This document shows positions 11,743 to 20,036 of a stretch of DNA of 64,000 bases, in pieces. The DNA is from Prosthecobacter gellanilyticus (GTDB lineage: Bacteria; Verrucomicrobiota; Verrucomicrobiia; Verrucomicrobiales; Verrucomicrobiaceae). Position numbers and translations under genes: made by a program. Within the stretch, counting starts at the first letter, position 1, and each line of letters starts with the position of its first letter. The notes below the pieces were generated by a model. That model searched no databases and was not told the origin of the DNA. It saw nothing but the letters and a program-made list of their open reading frames with translations. The stretch lies in contig NZ_BKAG01000012.1 in NCBI RefSeq assembly GCF_007992435.1, positions 62,001 through 126,000 of the forward strand, given 5' to 3'.

Positions 11743-13173
11743 TCAGGCCAGCACCTTTTTGACCAGGTTTCCGGCCACGCCCGTGAGGCGGACATCCAGG
11801 CCCTGGAATTTGACCGTGAGGCGCTTGTGGTCGATGCCCAAAAGATGGAGCATGGTGGCGTGGAGATCGTGGACGTGCACCACGTCTTCCACAGCGCGGT
11901 AACCGAGCTCGTCCGTGGCTCCGTAGCTGAAGCCGGGCTTCACCCCGCCGCCTGCCATGAAGACATTAAAGGCCAGGATGTGGTGATCGCGGCCAGTCCC
12001 CTGCCCCATCGGCGTGCGGCCAAATTCGCCGCCCCAAAGAATGAGGGTGTCATCCAGCATGCCACGCTGCTTGAGGTCTTTGATAAGGGCTGCCGTGGCT
12101 TTGTCGACGTCCTGAGCGGCGGCTTTGATGCCTTCCACAATACCGCCGTGGTGATCCCAGGCGCGGTGGTAGAGCTGGATCATGCGCGTGCCGCGCTCGG
12201 CGAGACGACGGGCGAGGAGGCAGTTGGAGGCGAAGCTGCCATCGCCCGGCTCTTTGATTCCGTAAGACTCCAGGACATGCTTCGGCTCGCTCTTCATGTC
12301 GATGAGGTCCGGCACACTGGACTGCATCTGGAAGGCCATTTCGTATTGGGCGATGCGCGTCTGGATCTCGGGATCGAGCTTTTCCTGGGCGAGCATGCCA
12401 TTCAGGCGCTGGATTTCCTCCACGACCTGACGCTGCATGCTCTGGCAGACGCCGTCCGGGCTGCCGAGGTAGTGCACGGGCTGGCCTTTGGATTGGAACA
12501 GGATGCCCTGATACTTGCTGGGCAGCACGCCGGCCGACCACTGACGTGCGGAAACCGGCTGCTGGCCGGTCTTGCCAGCGGAGGTGAGCACCACGAAGCC
12601 TGGCAGATCACTAGTGTCCGAGCCGAGGCCGTAAAGCAGCCAGGAGCCCATGCTGGGGCGGCCTTTGATGATGCTGCCGGTGTTCATGAAGGCGTGCGCC
12701 GTGTCATGATTGATCTGCTCTGTCTGCATGGAGCGGATGATGCAGAGGTCATCGGCCATGGAGCCGATGTGCGGGAAGACTTCGGAAATCTCCTGGCCGC
12801 TCTGGCCCCACTTCTTGAACTCGCAGAAGGCTCCGCGTGCCTTGAGCTCGGCGCCTTGAAGCTGGGCGAGCTGCTGGCCTTTGGTGAAGGATTCCGGAAA
12901 GGCTTTGCCGTCCAGTTCCTTGAGCTTCGGCTTCCAGTCAAAAGTCTCCAGGTGAGACGGACCGCCCGCCATGCAGAGGAAGATGACACGCTTCGCCTTC
13001 ACCGGCAGGTGCGGTTTCCCCATGGCTCCAGGCTGCCCCGCCTGGGCCTGATCCATGAGCGAAGCCAAAGCCATGCCACCCAGGCCAAAGGCGGACTGGG
13101 TGAGAAAGGTGCGGCGGCGGACACTCAGTGCATGCGCCGCGGAATCGTAGGCGGGATGGGACATGGCTTGCAC
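11743..13173 (-). CDS. DUF1501 protein, Tat-exported (sulfatase-like fold)
   Basis: A 476-aa DUF1501 protein; an ATG three codons in is equally possible. The N-terminus has a twin-arginine signal (SVRRRTFLTQSAFGLGG), so it should be exported folded. Family hallmarks are MAGGPSHLETFDWKP near residue 73, HRAWDHHGGI near 340 and GGEFGRTPMGQG near 385, with conserved His/Asp residues suggesting an alkaline-phosphatase-like metal site. The activity of the family is unproven. DUF1501 genes usually follow a PSD1/DUF1549-DUF1553 gene; here the upstream neighbour, 40 bp away, is a membrane spermidine-synthase-like gene instead. Confidence 0.88.
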   Translation of the reverse strand: MQAMSHPAYDSAAHALSVRRRTFLTQSAFGLGGMALASLMDQAQAGQPGAMGKPHLPVKAKRVIFLCMAGGPSHLETFDWKPKLKELDGKAFPESFTKGQQLAQLQGAELKARGAFCEFKKWGQSGQEISEVFPHIGSMADDLCIIRSMQTEQINHDTAHAFMNTGSIIKGRPSMGSWLLYGLGSDTSDLPGFVVLTSAGKTGQQPVSARQWSAGVLPSKYQGILFQSKGQPVHYLGSPDGVCQSMQRQVVEEIQRLNGMLAQEKLDPEIQTRIAQYEMAFQMQSSVPDLIDMKSEPKHVLESYGIKEPGDGSFASNCLLARRLAERGTRMIQLYHRAWDHHGGIVEGIKAAAQDVDKATAALIKDLKQRGMLDDTLILWGGEFGRTPMGQGTGRDHHILAFNVFMAGGGVKPGFSYGATDELGYRAVEDVVHVHDLHATMLHLLGIDHKRLTVKFQGLDVRLTGVAGNLVKKVLA

Positions 13174-13213
13174 AGGACAATCGTCGGCTGGAGGGGCTTT
13201 CCATCACTTCGCC

Positions 13214-15607
13214 TCACTCCACCATGAGAATCTGGAAGAGGTCGTGGCGGCGGTCGGTCCAGAGGGGGACGTCGTCGGGTTCCTTGGCCTCGGGCTCGTG
13301 TGGCTTGTTCGCCTGGAGAAACGGCTCGTTCACCGTTACCATCACGTAGTCCGTGGAGTCCAGGTCACGTTCCTCCTCCACCTCGGTGATCACGCGGGTG
13401 GTCTTCCAGCCGATATTGTCGGCGAGCTTGTTCACCACGGGAGCCAGCGCCAGATAGCTGTTGGTCACATGCACTGCGATGATGCCATCCGGCTTCATGT
13501 GCCGCTTGTAGATGGCAAAGGCTTCCTGCGTCAACAGGTGCATGGGGATGGCATCGCCGCTGAAGGCATCCAGCAGCAGCACGTCAAACTTCTGGTCGGG
13601 TTCACGCTCCAGCATAAGGCGGGCATCGCCGAGGACGGTATCGATCTTCGCGCCGCGCTTCTCACCATCCGCGAGGTAGGTGAAGTATTTGGTGGCGAGG
13701 CGAGGGATCTCCGGATTGATCTCATAGAAGCGCCAGACCTGCCCTGCCTGCGCATAGCAGGCCGTGGTGCCGGCCCCCATGCCGACGATGCCCACGCGGG
13801 CATCCGGGCGGTTGACCAGCGTGTCCAGCGCCTTGCCGATGCCGCTCTCATGCCCGTAGTAGGTCACCGGCTGCTCCCGCAGCGCCGTGGTCGTGCTCTG
13901 CTTGCCGTGGATGATGCCTCCATGGGTCAGCGTGCGGGACTGGCTGTCCAGCACGTCGGACCACTCCTCGTCCACATTCAAGGCGCCGTAGAAATTGCGC
14001 ACGCGCTCGAGGCGCTTGTCGACGGTGAGAGTCTGGTCTTGAAGAGAGTAAACTCCGCTGGCCGCGAGCCCGAAAGAGGCCACGATGACGAGGTAGTTCG
14101 CGGCGCGCCGTGGCTGGCGATAAATCAGAACGGCGAGGACCAGGGCTGCGACCGTCACACAGGCGTAGAGCGCCCACTCCTTCGGGTCTTCCAGAGAGAT
14201 GATCTGGTTCTGGGTGACTGAAGGCAGGGCCTTGAGCCATTTGTAGAAAGCTTTGTCCAAACTGGCCAGGATCTCGGCGAGGACAGATCTCCAGTGCTGC
14301 TGATCGGTGAGCGGCTGGACGTATGCTTTCGCTCTCCAATGCACGATGCCAGCGGCGAGTGCCAATGCGCCCACAGTGATGGCCAATCTCCGGAAGCTGC
14401 TGCGCCAGACCCAGGCGGCCCAGGCACACCAAGCCACCACGAAGCAGACGATGAGTCCGAGCGGCCACTCCAGATAGGTAACGAAGACCTGCGGAGCGAC
14501 CAAGCTCACGAGCAAGCCACCGAGAGCACCGCCAAGGGACATGAGGAGGTAGAACTCAGTGAGATGGGAGGTGCGGGGTTTCAAGCGGGCGAGCTCGCCA
14601 TGACAGACCATGCAGGCGGCGAAGACCGCGGCGAAGGCCCAGCCGAGAGAGAAAAGATAGTTAGGCATCGGCTCGGCGGTGACATCGAGCTTCTTGCCGA
14701 CGGCTGTGACAAAGAGAATGCCCAGAGCCAGCAGCGCCCAGAACCAGCTGCCATACCAGCGCTCGTGCTCAAAGCAGATGATGAAGGTCAGAAGATACAG
14801 GCTCAGCGGTATCACCCACATGAAGGGCACCACGGCGACGTCTTGAGAGACGTGGTTGCTCGTGGCCAGCAGCAGCGCGCTGGCGGCGGCTGGAAGGAGC
14901 ACCCAAAGCAGACGCTGCCACCAGCGAGGTGTGGCAGGTTGCTCGATAACTTCCGGTTCAGCTGGAGGCACAAGCAAGCCTTCGGGACCGCTGGCCACGA
15001 CTGCCTCGGGAGCGGATGTTACCGGAGCCAGGCTCACGCTTTTTTTGGCGAGCCAGAGGGAGAGGCCGGCAAACAGCACGAAGCCGCCAGACCAAACCCA
15101 GGTCTGCTGGGTGACATCCCAACTGGGCTCGATGAGAAAGGGATAGGTCAGGAGCGCGGCCAGAGAGCCAAGGTTTGACAGGGCGTAGAGCCGCCATGGC
15201 GACTTGCCGGGCATGGCTCGCGTGAACCAGACCTGAGTCAGCGGACTGGTGCTGGAGAGCACAAAGTATGGGAGGCCCACCGTGCCTAGAAGGAGCAGCA
15301 GGATGCGCCCCGCAGGTTCTTCATTGCCCGCAGGCTTCCAGAAGTCGCCAGGAGCAATGGGGAGGAAGATGAGTGCGACTAGAAGCAGCACCGAATGGAC
15401 GATCCACTGCGCCTTCGGGCGCAGCCGTGTCAGCGCATGAGCATAGGCATAGCCGCCGAAGAGCACGATCTGGAAGAAGAGCATGCAGGTGGTCCACACG
15501 CCAGGACTGCCGCCAAACCATGGCAGGATGAATTTGCTGATGACCGGCTGGACCTGAAACAGAAGGAAGGCGCTGAGCAGGCTCAGCAGGGAGAAAAGCA
15601 AATGCAT
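13214..15607 (-). CDS. Membrane-fused spermidine synthase-like protein
   Basis: A 797-aa protein with two parts. Residues 1 to ~520 hold many hydrophobic segments, beginning with the typical QPVISKFILPWFGGSPGVW block of MFS-like N-terminal halves of fused spermidine synthases. The C-terminal ~270 residues form a Rossmann domain: VGIVGMGAGTTACYA is the AdoMet/dcAdoMet loop, FYEINPEI the acidic strand end, and LLLDAFSGDAIPMHLL replaces the usual catalytic Asp segment. The reaction is uncertain, as many such fused proteins probably do not make spermidine. It may be co-transcribed with the DUF1501 gene 40 bp downstream. Confidence 0.85.
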   Translation of the reverse strand: MHLLFSLLSLLSAFLLFQVQPVISKFILPWFGGSPGVWTTCMLFFQIVLFGGYAYAHALTRLRPKAQWIVHSVLLLVALIFLPIAPGDFWKPAGNEEPAGRILLLLLGTVGLPYFVLSSTSPLTQVWFTRAMPGKSPWRLYALSNLGSLAALLTYPFLIEPSWDVTQQTWVWSGGFVLFAGLSLWLAKKSVSLAPVTSAPEAVVASGPEGLLVPPAEPEVIEQPATPRWWQRLLWVLLPAAASALLLATSNHVSQDVAVVPFMWVIPLSLYLLTFIICFEHERWYGSWFWALLALGILFVTAVGKKLDVTAEPMPNYLFSLGWAFAAVFAACMVCHGELARLKPRTSHLTEFYLLMSLGGALGGLLVSLVAPQVFVTYLEWPLGLIVCFVVAWCAWAAWVWRSSFRRLAITVGALALAAGIVHWRAKAYVQPLTDQQHWRSVLAEILASLDKAFYKWLKALPSVTQNQIISLEDPKEWALYACVTVAALVLAVLIYRQPRRAANYLVIVASFGLAASGVYSLQDQTLTVDKRLERVRNFYGALNVDEEWSDVLDSQSRTLTHGGIIHGKQSTTTALREQPVTYYGHESGIGKALDTLVNRPDARVGIVGMGAGTTACYAQAGQVWRFYEINPEIPRLATKYFTYLADGEKRGAKIDTVLGDARLMLEREPDQKFDVLLLDAFSGDAIPMHLLTQEAFAIYKRHMKPDGIIAVHVTNSYLALAPVVNKLADNIGWKTTRVITEVEEERDLDSTDYVMVTVNEPFLQANKPHEPEAKEPDDVPLWTDRRHDLFQILMVE

Positions 15608-15680
15608 GTGTGGGCTGAAACGCAGCCTAGCCCACCACCTTCCACCATGGCGATGTCTTTTTTACCCTGTTACGCCGAGG

Positions 15681-16010
15681 TCAGGGCGCGGGGGCTGCGC
15701 GGCGGGCCTTTCGGCTGACTAAATAGAGACAGGCTGGAACGCTGAAGGCCAGACTGCCGATCAAGGACATGATGATGAAGGCCAGCCAGCCCGGAGAGCG
15801 GATGCCACGGCGATGGAGCAGCCAGGCAAACAGGAACATGAGAAAGAAGGCCTCCAGGATGAACACGAGTGACACTTCATTGGCCAGGGCCGCCATCATG
15901 ACGGCCGGAGCGGCCAGCGCATAGTAGATGAAGATGCCGTTGGGCACGATGAAGCCAAAGAGAGCGAGGCCGAGCAGAAGCTTTTCCTGAGTTTCAGTGA
16001 AGGGTTTCAT
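15681..16010 (-). CDS. Small inner-membrane protein, unknown
   Basis: A 109-aa hydrophobic protein starting MKPFTETQEKLLLG; the ATG at 16010 is preferred over one 16 codons upstream, which adds a Cys/Trp/His-rich stretch without membrane character. Three membrane segments are visible: about 10-37 (LLGLALFGFIVPNGIFIYYA), 45-65 (VSLVFILEAFFLMFLFAWLL) and 75-96. The tail is basic (VSRKARRAAPAP) and should lie in the cytoplasm. I do not recognise a family. It is transcribed away from the di-heme lipoprotein gene and toward the spermidine-synthase-like gene, 73 bp away. Confidence 0.7.
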   Translation of the reverse strand: MKPFTETQEKLLLGLALFGFIVPNGIFIYYALAAPAVMMAALANEVSLVFILEAFFLMFLFAWLLHRRGIRSPGWLAFIIMSLIGSLAFSVPACLYLVSRKARRAAPAP

Positions 16011-16185
16011 GAGGCGAAGAGAACGATGCCACCATGAGCCACACTCATGGCCAGGCAACTCGGTAAAGCCGACCTCCGGCCAAAGGCGGATGGGAATGCA
16101 ATCCTGGCCTCAATGAGCGCAACATTCGCGGACTCGCGAGATGAGGCGGATGCGTTATACAGTGTGCCTGCGTGCTGCCCACCGA

Positions 16186-16989
16186 ATGCGTCTTTCTGTT
16201 TCTGTTCTCCTGCTGTTCATCACCGCCTGTGGCGCCATCGCCGCGGAACTGGATCTGAACGGGTACATGGAGGCGAAGTTCATCTTTGAGCGGAACTGCA
16301 TGCTCTGTCACGGCGTGCGTGGTGATGGCAAGGGGGAGATGGCGGGGACGTTGGTGCCGCAGCCGCGCTCCTTCCGCGAAGGCATGTTCAAGTTCCGCAC
16401 CACGCCTTTTGGCCGTCTGCCCACGGATGATGATTTGCGCTTTACGATCAAGCATGGTCTCACCGGCACGGCGATGGGTGCTTTCTCCAAGCTCGGTGAC
16501 CGGGACATCACGCTGGTGATGGAGTATGTGAAGACTTTCTCACGCCGCTGGCGCAAGCCGGAGAATTTTGCGGAGCCGATGGTGCTTCCAGCAAAGCCAG
16601 AGTGGTTTGAGGATGATAAAGAAATGGCCGTGCACGCAGCCTCGGGAAAGGCGCTCTACCAGTTGAACTGCCTGGCTTGTCATGGTGCTGAAGCGGATGG
16701 CAAAGGGCCTGTGGCTTCTACGTTGAAGGACATCTGGGGGCAGGCTTCGCGTCCGTCTGATCTGCGCCAGCCACATCTGCGATGCGGGGATCGGCCGGAG
16801 GATGTTTATCGGGTGCTGGCCACGGGGATGAATGGCACGCCGATGGTGAGTTTTGAGACTGTTTTGAAGCCTGAACAGAGGTGGGATATCATCGCGTATC
16901 TCTCCACGCTGAAGCTGCCGGACGGGCCGACCCTGGGGAATGCACCGCCGCGTGAGAGCACGAACACGAAGGCGGACGCCAAGCCGTGA
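16186..16989 (+). CDS. Di-heme c-type cytochrome, predicted lipoprotein
   Basis: A 267-aa exported electron carrier. From the ATG at 16186 the N-terminus MRLSVSVLLLFITACG is a lipoprotein signal with lipobox ITAC; upstream ATGs in frame spoil it. Two cytochrome c domains follow in tandem. Each has a CXXCH site (CMLCH near residue 39, CLACH near 162), a GDGKG or ADGKGP loop after it, and a downstream Met as likely axial ligand (GTAMGAF, GTPMVSF). The layout resembles di-heme subunits that feed terminal oxidases or reductases, but no partner is adjacent. The gene diverges from a small membrane protein. Confidence 0.88.
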   Translation: MRLSVSVLLLFITACGAIAAELDLNGYMEAKFIFERNCMLCHGVRGDGKGEMAGTLVPQPRSFREGMFKFRTTPFGRLPTDDDLRFTIKHGLTGTAMGAFSKLGDRDITLVMEYVKTFSRRWRKPENFAEPMVLPAKPEWFEDDKEMAVHAASGKALYQLNCLACHGAEADGKGPVASTLKDIWGQASRPSDLRQPHLRCGDRPEDVYRVLATGMNGTPMVSFETVLKPEQRWDIIAYLSTLKLPDGPTLGNAPPRESTNTKADAKP

Positions 16990-17021
16990 ACGCCTCAAAG
17001 CGTGACACTGCCCCCAAATGA

Positions 17022-17054
17022 AACCGCCGTCATCCGGGGTGCGAATGACGGCGG
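17022..17054 (-). terminator. Probable intrinsic terminator of the Cys-rich gene
   Basis: A 10-bp perfect stem, CCGCCGTCAT (17024-17033) with its complement at 17045-17054, has an 11-nt loop. Read on the minus strand it is followed by a T-rich stretch (TTTCATTT), which suits termination after the small Cys-rich gene. On the plus strand no T-run follows, so it serves the cytochrome gene less well. Confidence 0.6.
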
Positions 17055-17081
17055 CTTGAGATCACGGATGATTAGCCGTGA

Positions 17082-17249
17082 TTACTTCTCCTTTTCTTTG
17101 CAGCAGTCCTTGCCACAGGTTTTGCCAGCATCCTTGCAGCATTCGGCGCAGGTCTTGCCTTTGTCGGAGCAGCATTTCTTGCAGGCTTCACCGGCGAAGA
17201 GGCCGGTTGAGAGGGCTGCGATGGCGAGGGTGGTGAGAATCGTTTTCAT
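17082..17249 (-). CDS. Secreted Cys-rich mini-protein with three CxxCC-type repeats
   Basis: A 55-aa protein. A signal peptide (MKTILTTLAIAALSTGLFAG) is followed by only 35 residues, nine of them Cys. These fall in three 11-residue repeats: ACKKCCSDKGK, TCAECCKDAGK, then TCGKDCCKEKEK with one extra residue. The longer frame from 17336 lacks a signal at its start, so the ATG at 17249 is chosen. The composition suggests a periplasmic metal-binding, metallothionein-like peptide or a disulfide-rich miniprotein; neither is established. The next gene upstream on the same strand also encodes a small secreted Cys-rich protein. A strong hairpin terminator follows the stop. Confidence 0.75.
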   Translation of the reverse strand: MKTILTTLAIAALSTGLFAGEACKKCCSDKGKTCAECCKDAGKTCGKDCCKEKEK

Positions 17250-17435
17250 GGTATTAAAGAATGTTAGACTTTGAGTTTGAATATCTGAATCTGAGATAAG
17301 TCGTCCTTGACGCATGCAGGCATGGTCATCCCGCAAAAGGGCGGTGCGTGGGTCTCACGCCGGGGCTTGGCACACCCGACCATGGGTGCTCACAGGCACG
17401 ATGGATTCATCGTCGCCGGTGAAAGCCCGATGGCT

Positions 17436-17843
17436 TCAGATGAGCAGCGCGCAGTGACGCTGATACAACGGCACCTTGGGATCGGGCGGCGGTCGTTCAT
17501 CCGCTAGGATGTGCCTCTGGGAAACCGGTGCCAGAACAGGCAGAAGCACATAGGAGACCTCTGCCCAGGGAATCATCGGCAGCACATGCAGCAGCGCCTT
17601 CGGGGCGCTGAGGGCGACCGGTGTCTGGTCGCGCTGGAGCGTACCGTCGCAGCATTCGCAGTGGCGGTCTTTGGCTGGAGGTACGGCGGGAAGCTCCGAA
17701 CGCTCTTCCGGCGTCAGGAACTGGTGGCAGGACATGCAGGCTTCCTCGCCCCCGGCTGGCTTCATGAGGCCCATCCAGCAACAGAAATGCAGCGGCACTG
17801 CCATGAGCAGGGCGAGCATGATCTGGAGGGCTGAGGCGGGCAT
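17436..17843 (-). CDS. Small exported protein with CXXCH and CECC motifs
   Basis: A 135-aa protein of unknown family. The N-terminal hydrophobic segment (IMLALLMAVPLHFCCWMGL) is a signal peptide or anchor. CMSCH near residue 36 matches a c-type heme motif, and HCECCD lies near 62. A second hydrophobic stretch (EVSYVLLPVLAP) near 97 precedes a proline-rich tail ending PLYQRHCALLI. Gene reality is supported by the plausible export signal, the clustered Cys and the position beside another small Cys-rich gene on the same strand. A metal or redox link between the two is inferred from context only. An imperfect 10-bp inverted repeat lies just upstream. Confidence 0.6.
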   Translation of the reverse strand: MPASALQIMLALLMAVPLHFCCWMGLMKPAGGEEACMSCHQFLTPEERSELPAVPPAKDRHCECCDGTLQRDQTPVALSAPKALLHVLPMIPWAEVSYVLLPVLAPVSQRHILADERPPPDPKVPLYQRHCALLI

Positions 17844-17865
17844 GGTGGACTAACGTATTGTGCTG

Positions 17866-17900
17866 CTAGAGACTCAAACGTTCGATTTATGAGACTCTAG
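17866..17900. promoter_or_regulatory. Inverted repeat upstream of the small CXXCH gene
   Basis: CTAGAGACTC (17866-17875) and GAGACTCTAG (17891-17900) pair in nine of ten positions around a 15-bp AT-rich spacer. The repeat lies 23-57 bp upstream of the start of the exported Cys gene, in the xerD-to-gene interval. It may be an operator for that gene. A terminator role for xerD is less likely because no T-run follows on the minus strand. Confidence 0.45.
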
Positions 17901-17942
17901 CGGAGCAGCTTTTATTCCGGAAAAGTGCCAGCCTGGGTGCTT

Positions 17943-18833
17943 TCAGGCCCGGGGATGGAAATTCCGGTGCACCTGCTTCAGGCGCTTCTGGTCTACATGG
18001 GTGTAGATCTGGGTCGTGGAGATGTCCGCATGACCGAGCATTTCCTGGATCACGCGCAGATCAGCGCCGTTGTTCAGCAGGTGCGTGGCGAAGGAGTGCC
18101 GCAGCAGGTGCGGATACACGTGGACGCTGAGCCCGGAAGCTGTAGCCCGCTCCTCCACCACCTGCCGGACCCGTGCCGGGGTGAGGTCAGTCCCGCGGAT
18201 GGAAAGGAAGATGTGACTTTGAGATTTTGGGCCGACCAGCTCCGGTCGAGCCAGATCCAGGTAGGCCTGCAGGGCGTCCCTGGCCGCTCCGCCGACGGGG
18301 CAGAGGCGGGTTTTGTTCCCCTTCCCCACCACACGGATCCACCCTTCCTCCAGGCTCAGGTTTTCCAGGCGGGCATGGACGAGCTCCGAGAGCCGCAGAC
18401 CGCTGGCATAGAAGAGCTCCAGGATGGCGCGGTCCCGACGATCCAAGGCGCTGTTGCCCGTGATGCTTTCCACCAGTTGCCGGGCGGTTTCCTCATTCAG
18501 GGTGCCGGGCAGATGCTTCTCCACTCGCGGCGGGAGGATGGGCTCGGCCGGATCTCCCACCCGCTTACCACGAGCCGCCAGCCAGCGGAAGAAGATCTTC
18601 ACGGCAACAAGCTCCACCCGTGCGCTTGAGGCGGCAAGACCTTCCTTTTTCCGCCGTGCCAGATAGTCCGTGAGCATGGCTGTGGTCACGGCAGCCGTGT
18701 CTTCGACTTCCCGATGCTCTTTTAGCCATGAGGCGAGACCTTCCAGCACCCGCCGCACCAGAAGCTGATAGTTCACCGACAACCCGCGCTCTGTGGCGAG
18801 GTGCAGGATGAAGCTTTCGATCTGGGTGAGCAT
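17943..18833 (-). CDS. xerD: Tyrosine recombinase XerD-like
   Basis: A 296-aa site-specific recombinase of standard Xer length. The N-terminal SAM-like core-binding domain (about 1-95) is followed by the catalytic domain with all expected residues: R147 (SGLRLSE), K174, H242 and R245 (HLLRHSFATHLL), H268 (LGHADI) and nucleophile Y277 (TTQIYTHV). The family resolves chromosome dimers at dif. XerC versus XerD cannot be decided with full certainty from one copy, but the spacing and motif wording favour XerD. No integrase-type neighbours, att repeats or phage genes are nearby, so a housekeeping role is the best reading. Confidence 0.9.
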   Translation of the reverse strand: MLTQIESFILHLATERGLSVNYQLLVRRVLEGLASWLKEHREVEDTAAVTTAMLTDYLARRKKEGLAASSARVELVAVKIFFRWLAARGKRVGDPAEPILPPRVEKHLPGTLNEETARQLVESITGNSALDRRDRAILELFYASGLRLSELVHARLENLSLEEGWIRVVGKGNKTRLCPVGGAARDALQAYLDLARPELVGPKSQSHIFLSIRGTDLTPARVRQVVEERATASGLSVHVYPHLLRHSFATHLLNNGADLRVIQEMLGHADISTTQIYTHVDQKRLKQVHRNFHPRA

Positions 18834-19016
18834 GGACGGTTGATCTAGAGGTGTGGTTGGGAGGTGCTAGGGTCAAGGAGCTGCTAGACGGAATGACGAA
18901 ATCCGAAGCATCAATGACGAATGCGGGAGCGAGGTTGGGACGATGGGCATACTTCGGCCTAAGGTTTCGAGTTTCACGGCGTTTGTTTGGGTGCATTGTC
19001 TCCCCCACTCACACGC

Positions 19017-19592
19017 ATGAATTGCCGTTCCCTCCTGCCCCTTCTCCTGATTTCTGCTCTGCCAGCCGCTGCGGCTGACTTTAAGAAGGACATTGTGCCG
19101 ATTCTGGAGAAGAACTGCTATGAGTGCCACAGCAACAAGACCGGGAAGAAGAAGGCGGGCTACGTCTTTGATGACCTGGAGACACTGCAAAAGGACATCA
19201 GCCCCAAGGGTGCGATCGTTCCCGGCGACCCCGGTGAAAGCCATTTCCTGGAGGTGATTTCAAATCCGAACCACGATGCGCACATGCCGCCGGATGAGAA
19301 TCTGCCCGCCGACCAGATTGAGAAGCTGCGGCAGTGGATCGTGGAAGGCGCCTCTCTGGATGGCAAGGGGCCGAAGATGGTGCCGACGGCCAAGAGGGGC
19401 CTGGCAAAGCCGGGGTTGCCCCCCATCATGACCTGGACGAATTTTGAAGGGAAGAAGATCAAGGCGGGATTCCTCCGCCTGGAAGGTGAAAATGTGATCC
19501 TGAAGATGCCGGCGAATGCCCAGGAGATGGCGTATCCTCTGAGCAAGCTGGATGCGGCGAGCCAGCAGCAGGCGAAGGATTCGGCTCAGTGA
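19017..19592 (+). CDS. Planctomycete-type cytochrome c domain fused to SHD1-like domain
   Basis: A 191-aa secreted protein; the ATG at 19017 gives a clean signal peptide (SLLPLLLISALPAAAA). Residues ~20-110 match the PSC1 planctomycete cytochrome domain: FKKDIVPILEKNCYECH with a single CXXCH, then DPGESHFLEVI and the HMPPDENLPADQIEKLRQWI ending. The C-terminal ~50 residues (TWTNFEGKKIKAGFLRLEGE to LSKLDAASQQ) resemble the SLA1 homology domain 1 found on many PVC exported proteins. PSC1 is usually fused to DUF1549/DUF1553; here it stands with SHD1 only. The gene is monocistronic, and the repeat-bearing gap follows it. Confidence 0.82.
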   Translation: MNCRSLLPLLLISALPAAAADFKKDIVPILEKNCYECHSNKTGKKKAGYVFDDLETLQKDISPKGAIVPGDPGESHFLEVISNPNHDAHMPPDENLPADQIEKLRQWIVEGASLDGKGPKMVPTAKRGLAKPGLPPIMTWTNFEGKKIKAGFLRLEGENVILKMPANAQEMAYPLSKLDAASQQQAKDSAQ

Positions 19593-19735
19593 GAAGGGGC
19601 TCGGAGGCTTTGATTTTTGGTAGAAAGATTGAGGGTAGGAAGATTTGGTTTTTGAAGGAGATGGGCTGTGAGTGCAGACACTCGCGGGCCAAAGGTTCAA
19701 CGATGGTTGGTGGCTCGATGCACGCCAGTCAGGGA

Positions 19736-20008
19736 CGATCCGAGTGGATCCGACCTGATCGGGGTGGAAGAGAGCCGTTTACGATTGTTGACGATGGTTG
19801 ACCGTTGTTTCAGACCGATCCGGCTTGATCCAGGTGAATCAAGGTGCTGGGGGGGGGGGAGATGGGTTCAGGGACGGCGGGCTTACTCAAGCCGCTACGA
19901 GAGGCGATCCGGGTAAATCCGACCTGATCCAGGTAGGTTTTTCACACGGGATTTGGGAAGAGCAGCCGAGCCGATCCAAGCTAATCCAACCTGGTCCAGA
20001 TTGGATTG
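19736..20008. repeat. Four clusters of ATCC words at exact 10-bp spacing
   Basis: Four ~30-bp units start at 19736, 19816, 19905 and 19972, all in one orientation. Each begins CGATCC and contains ATC or ATCC words 10 bp apart: 19738/19748/19758, 19818/19828/19838, 19907/19917/19927, and 19974/19984 with a GTC at 19994. The shared third part reads near CCTGATCCAGGT. A run of 11 G (19849-19859) lies between units 2 and 3. The block occupies the 444-bp convergent gap between the PSC1-SHD1 gene and the next minus-strand gene (19593-20036), in which no credible ORF or RNA was found. Confidence 0.75.
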
Positions 20009-20036
20009 TGAGGGGCGCGGGTGCCCCATCGGAGCG

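Noticed and set aside
17943..18833. xerD as the integrase of a genomic island
   Set aside because: No att repeats, tRNA target or phage/plasmid genes lie nearby, and the sequence fits the housekeeping Xer type.
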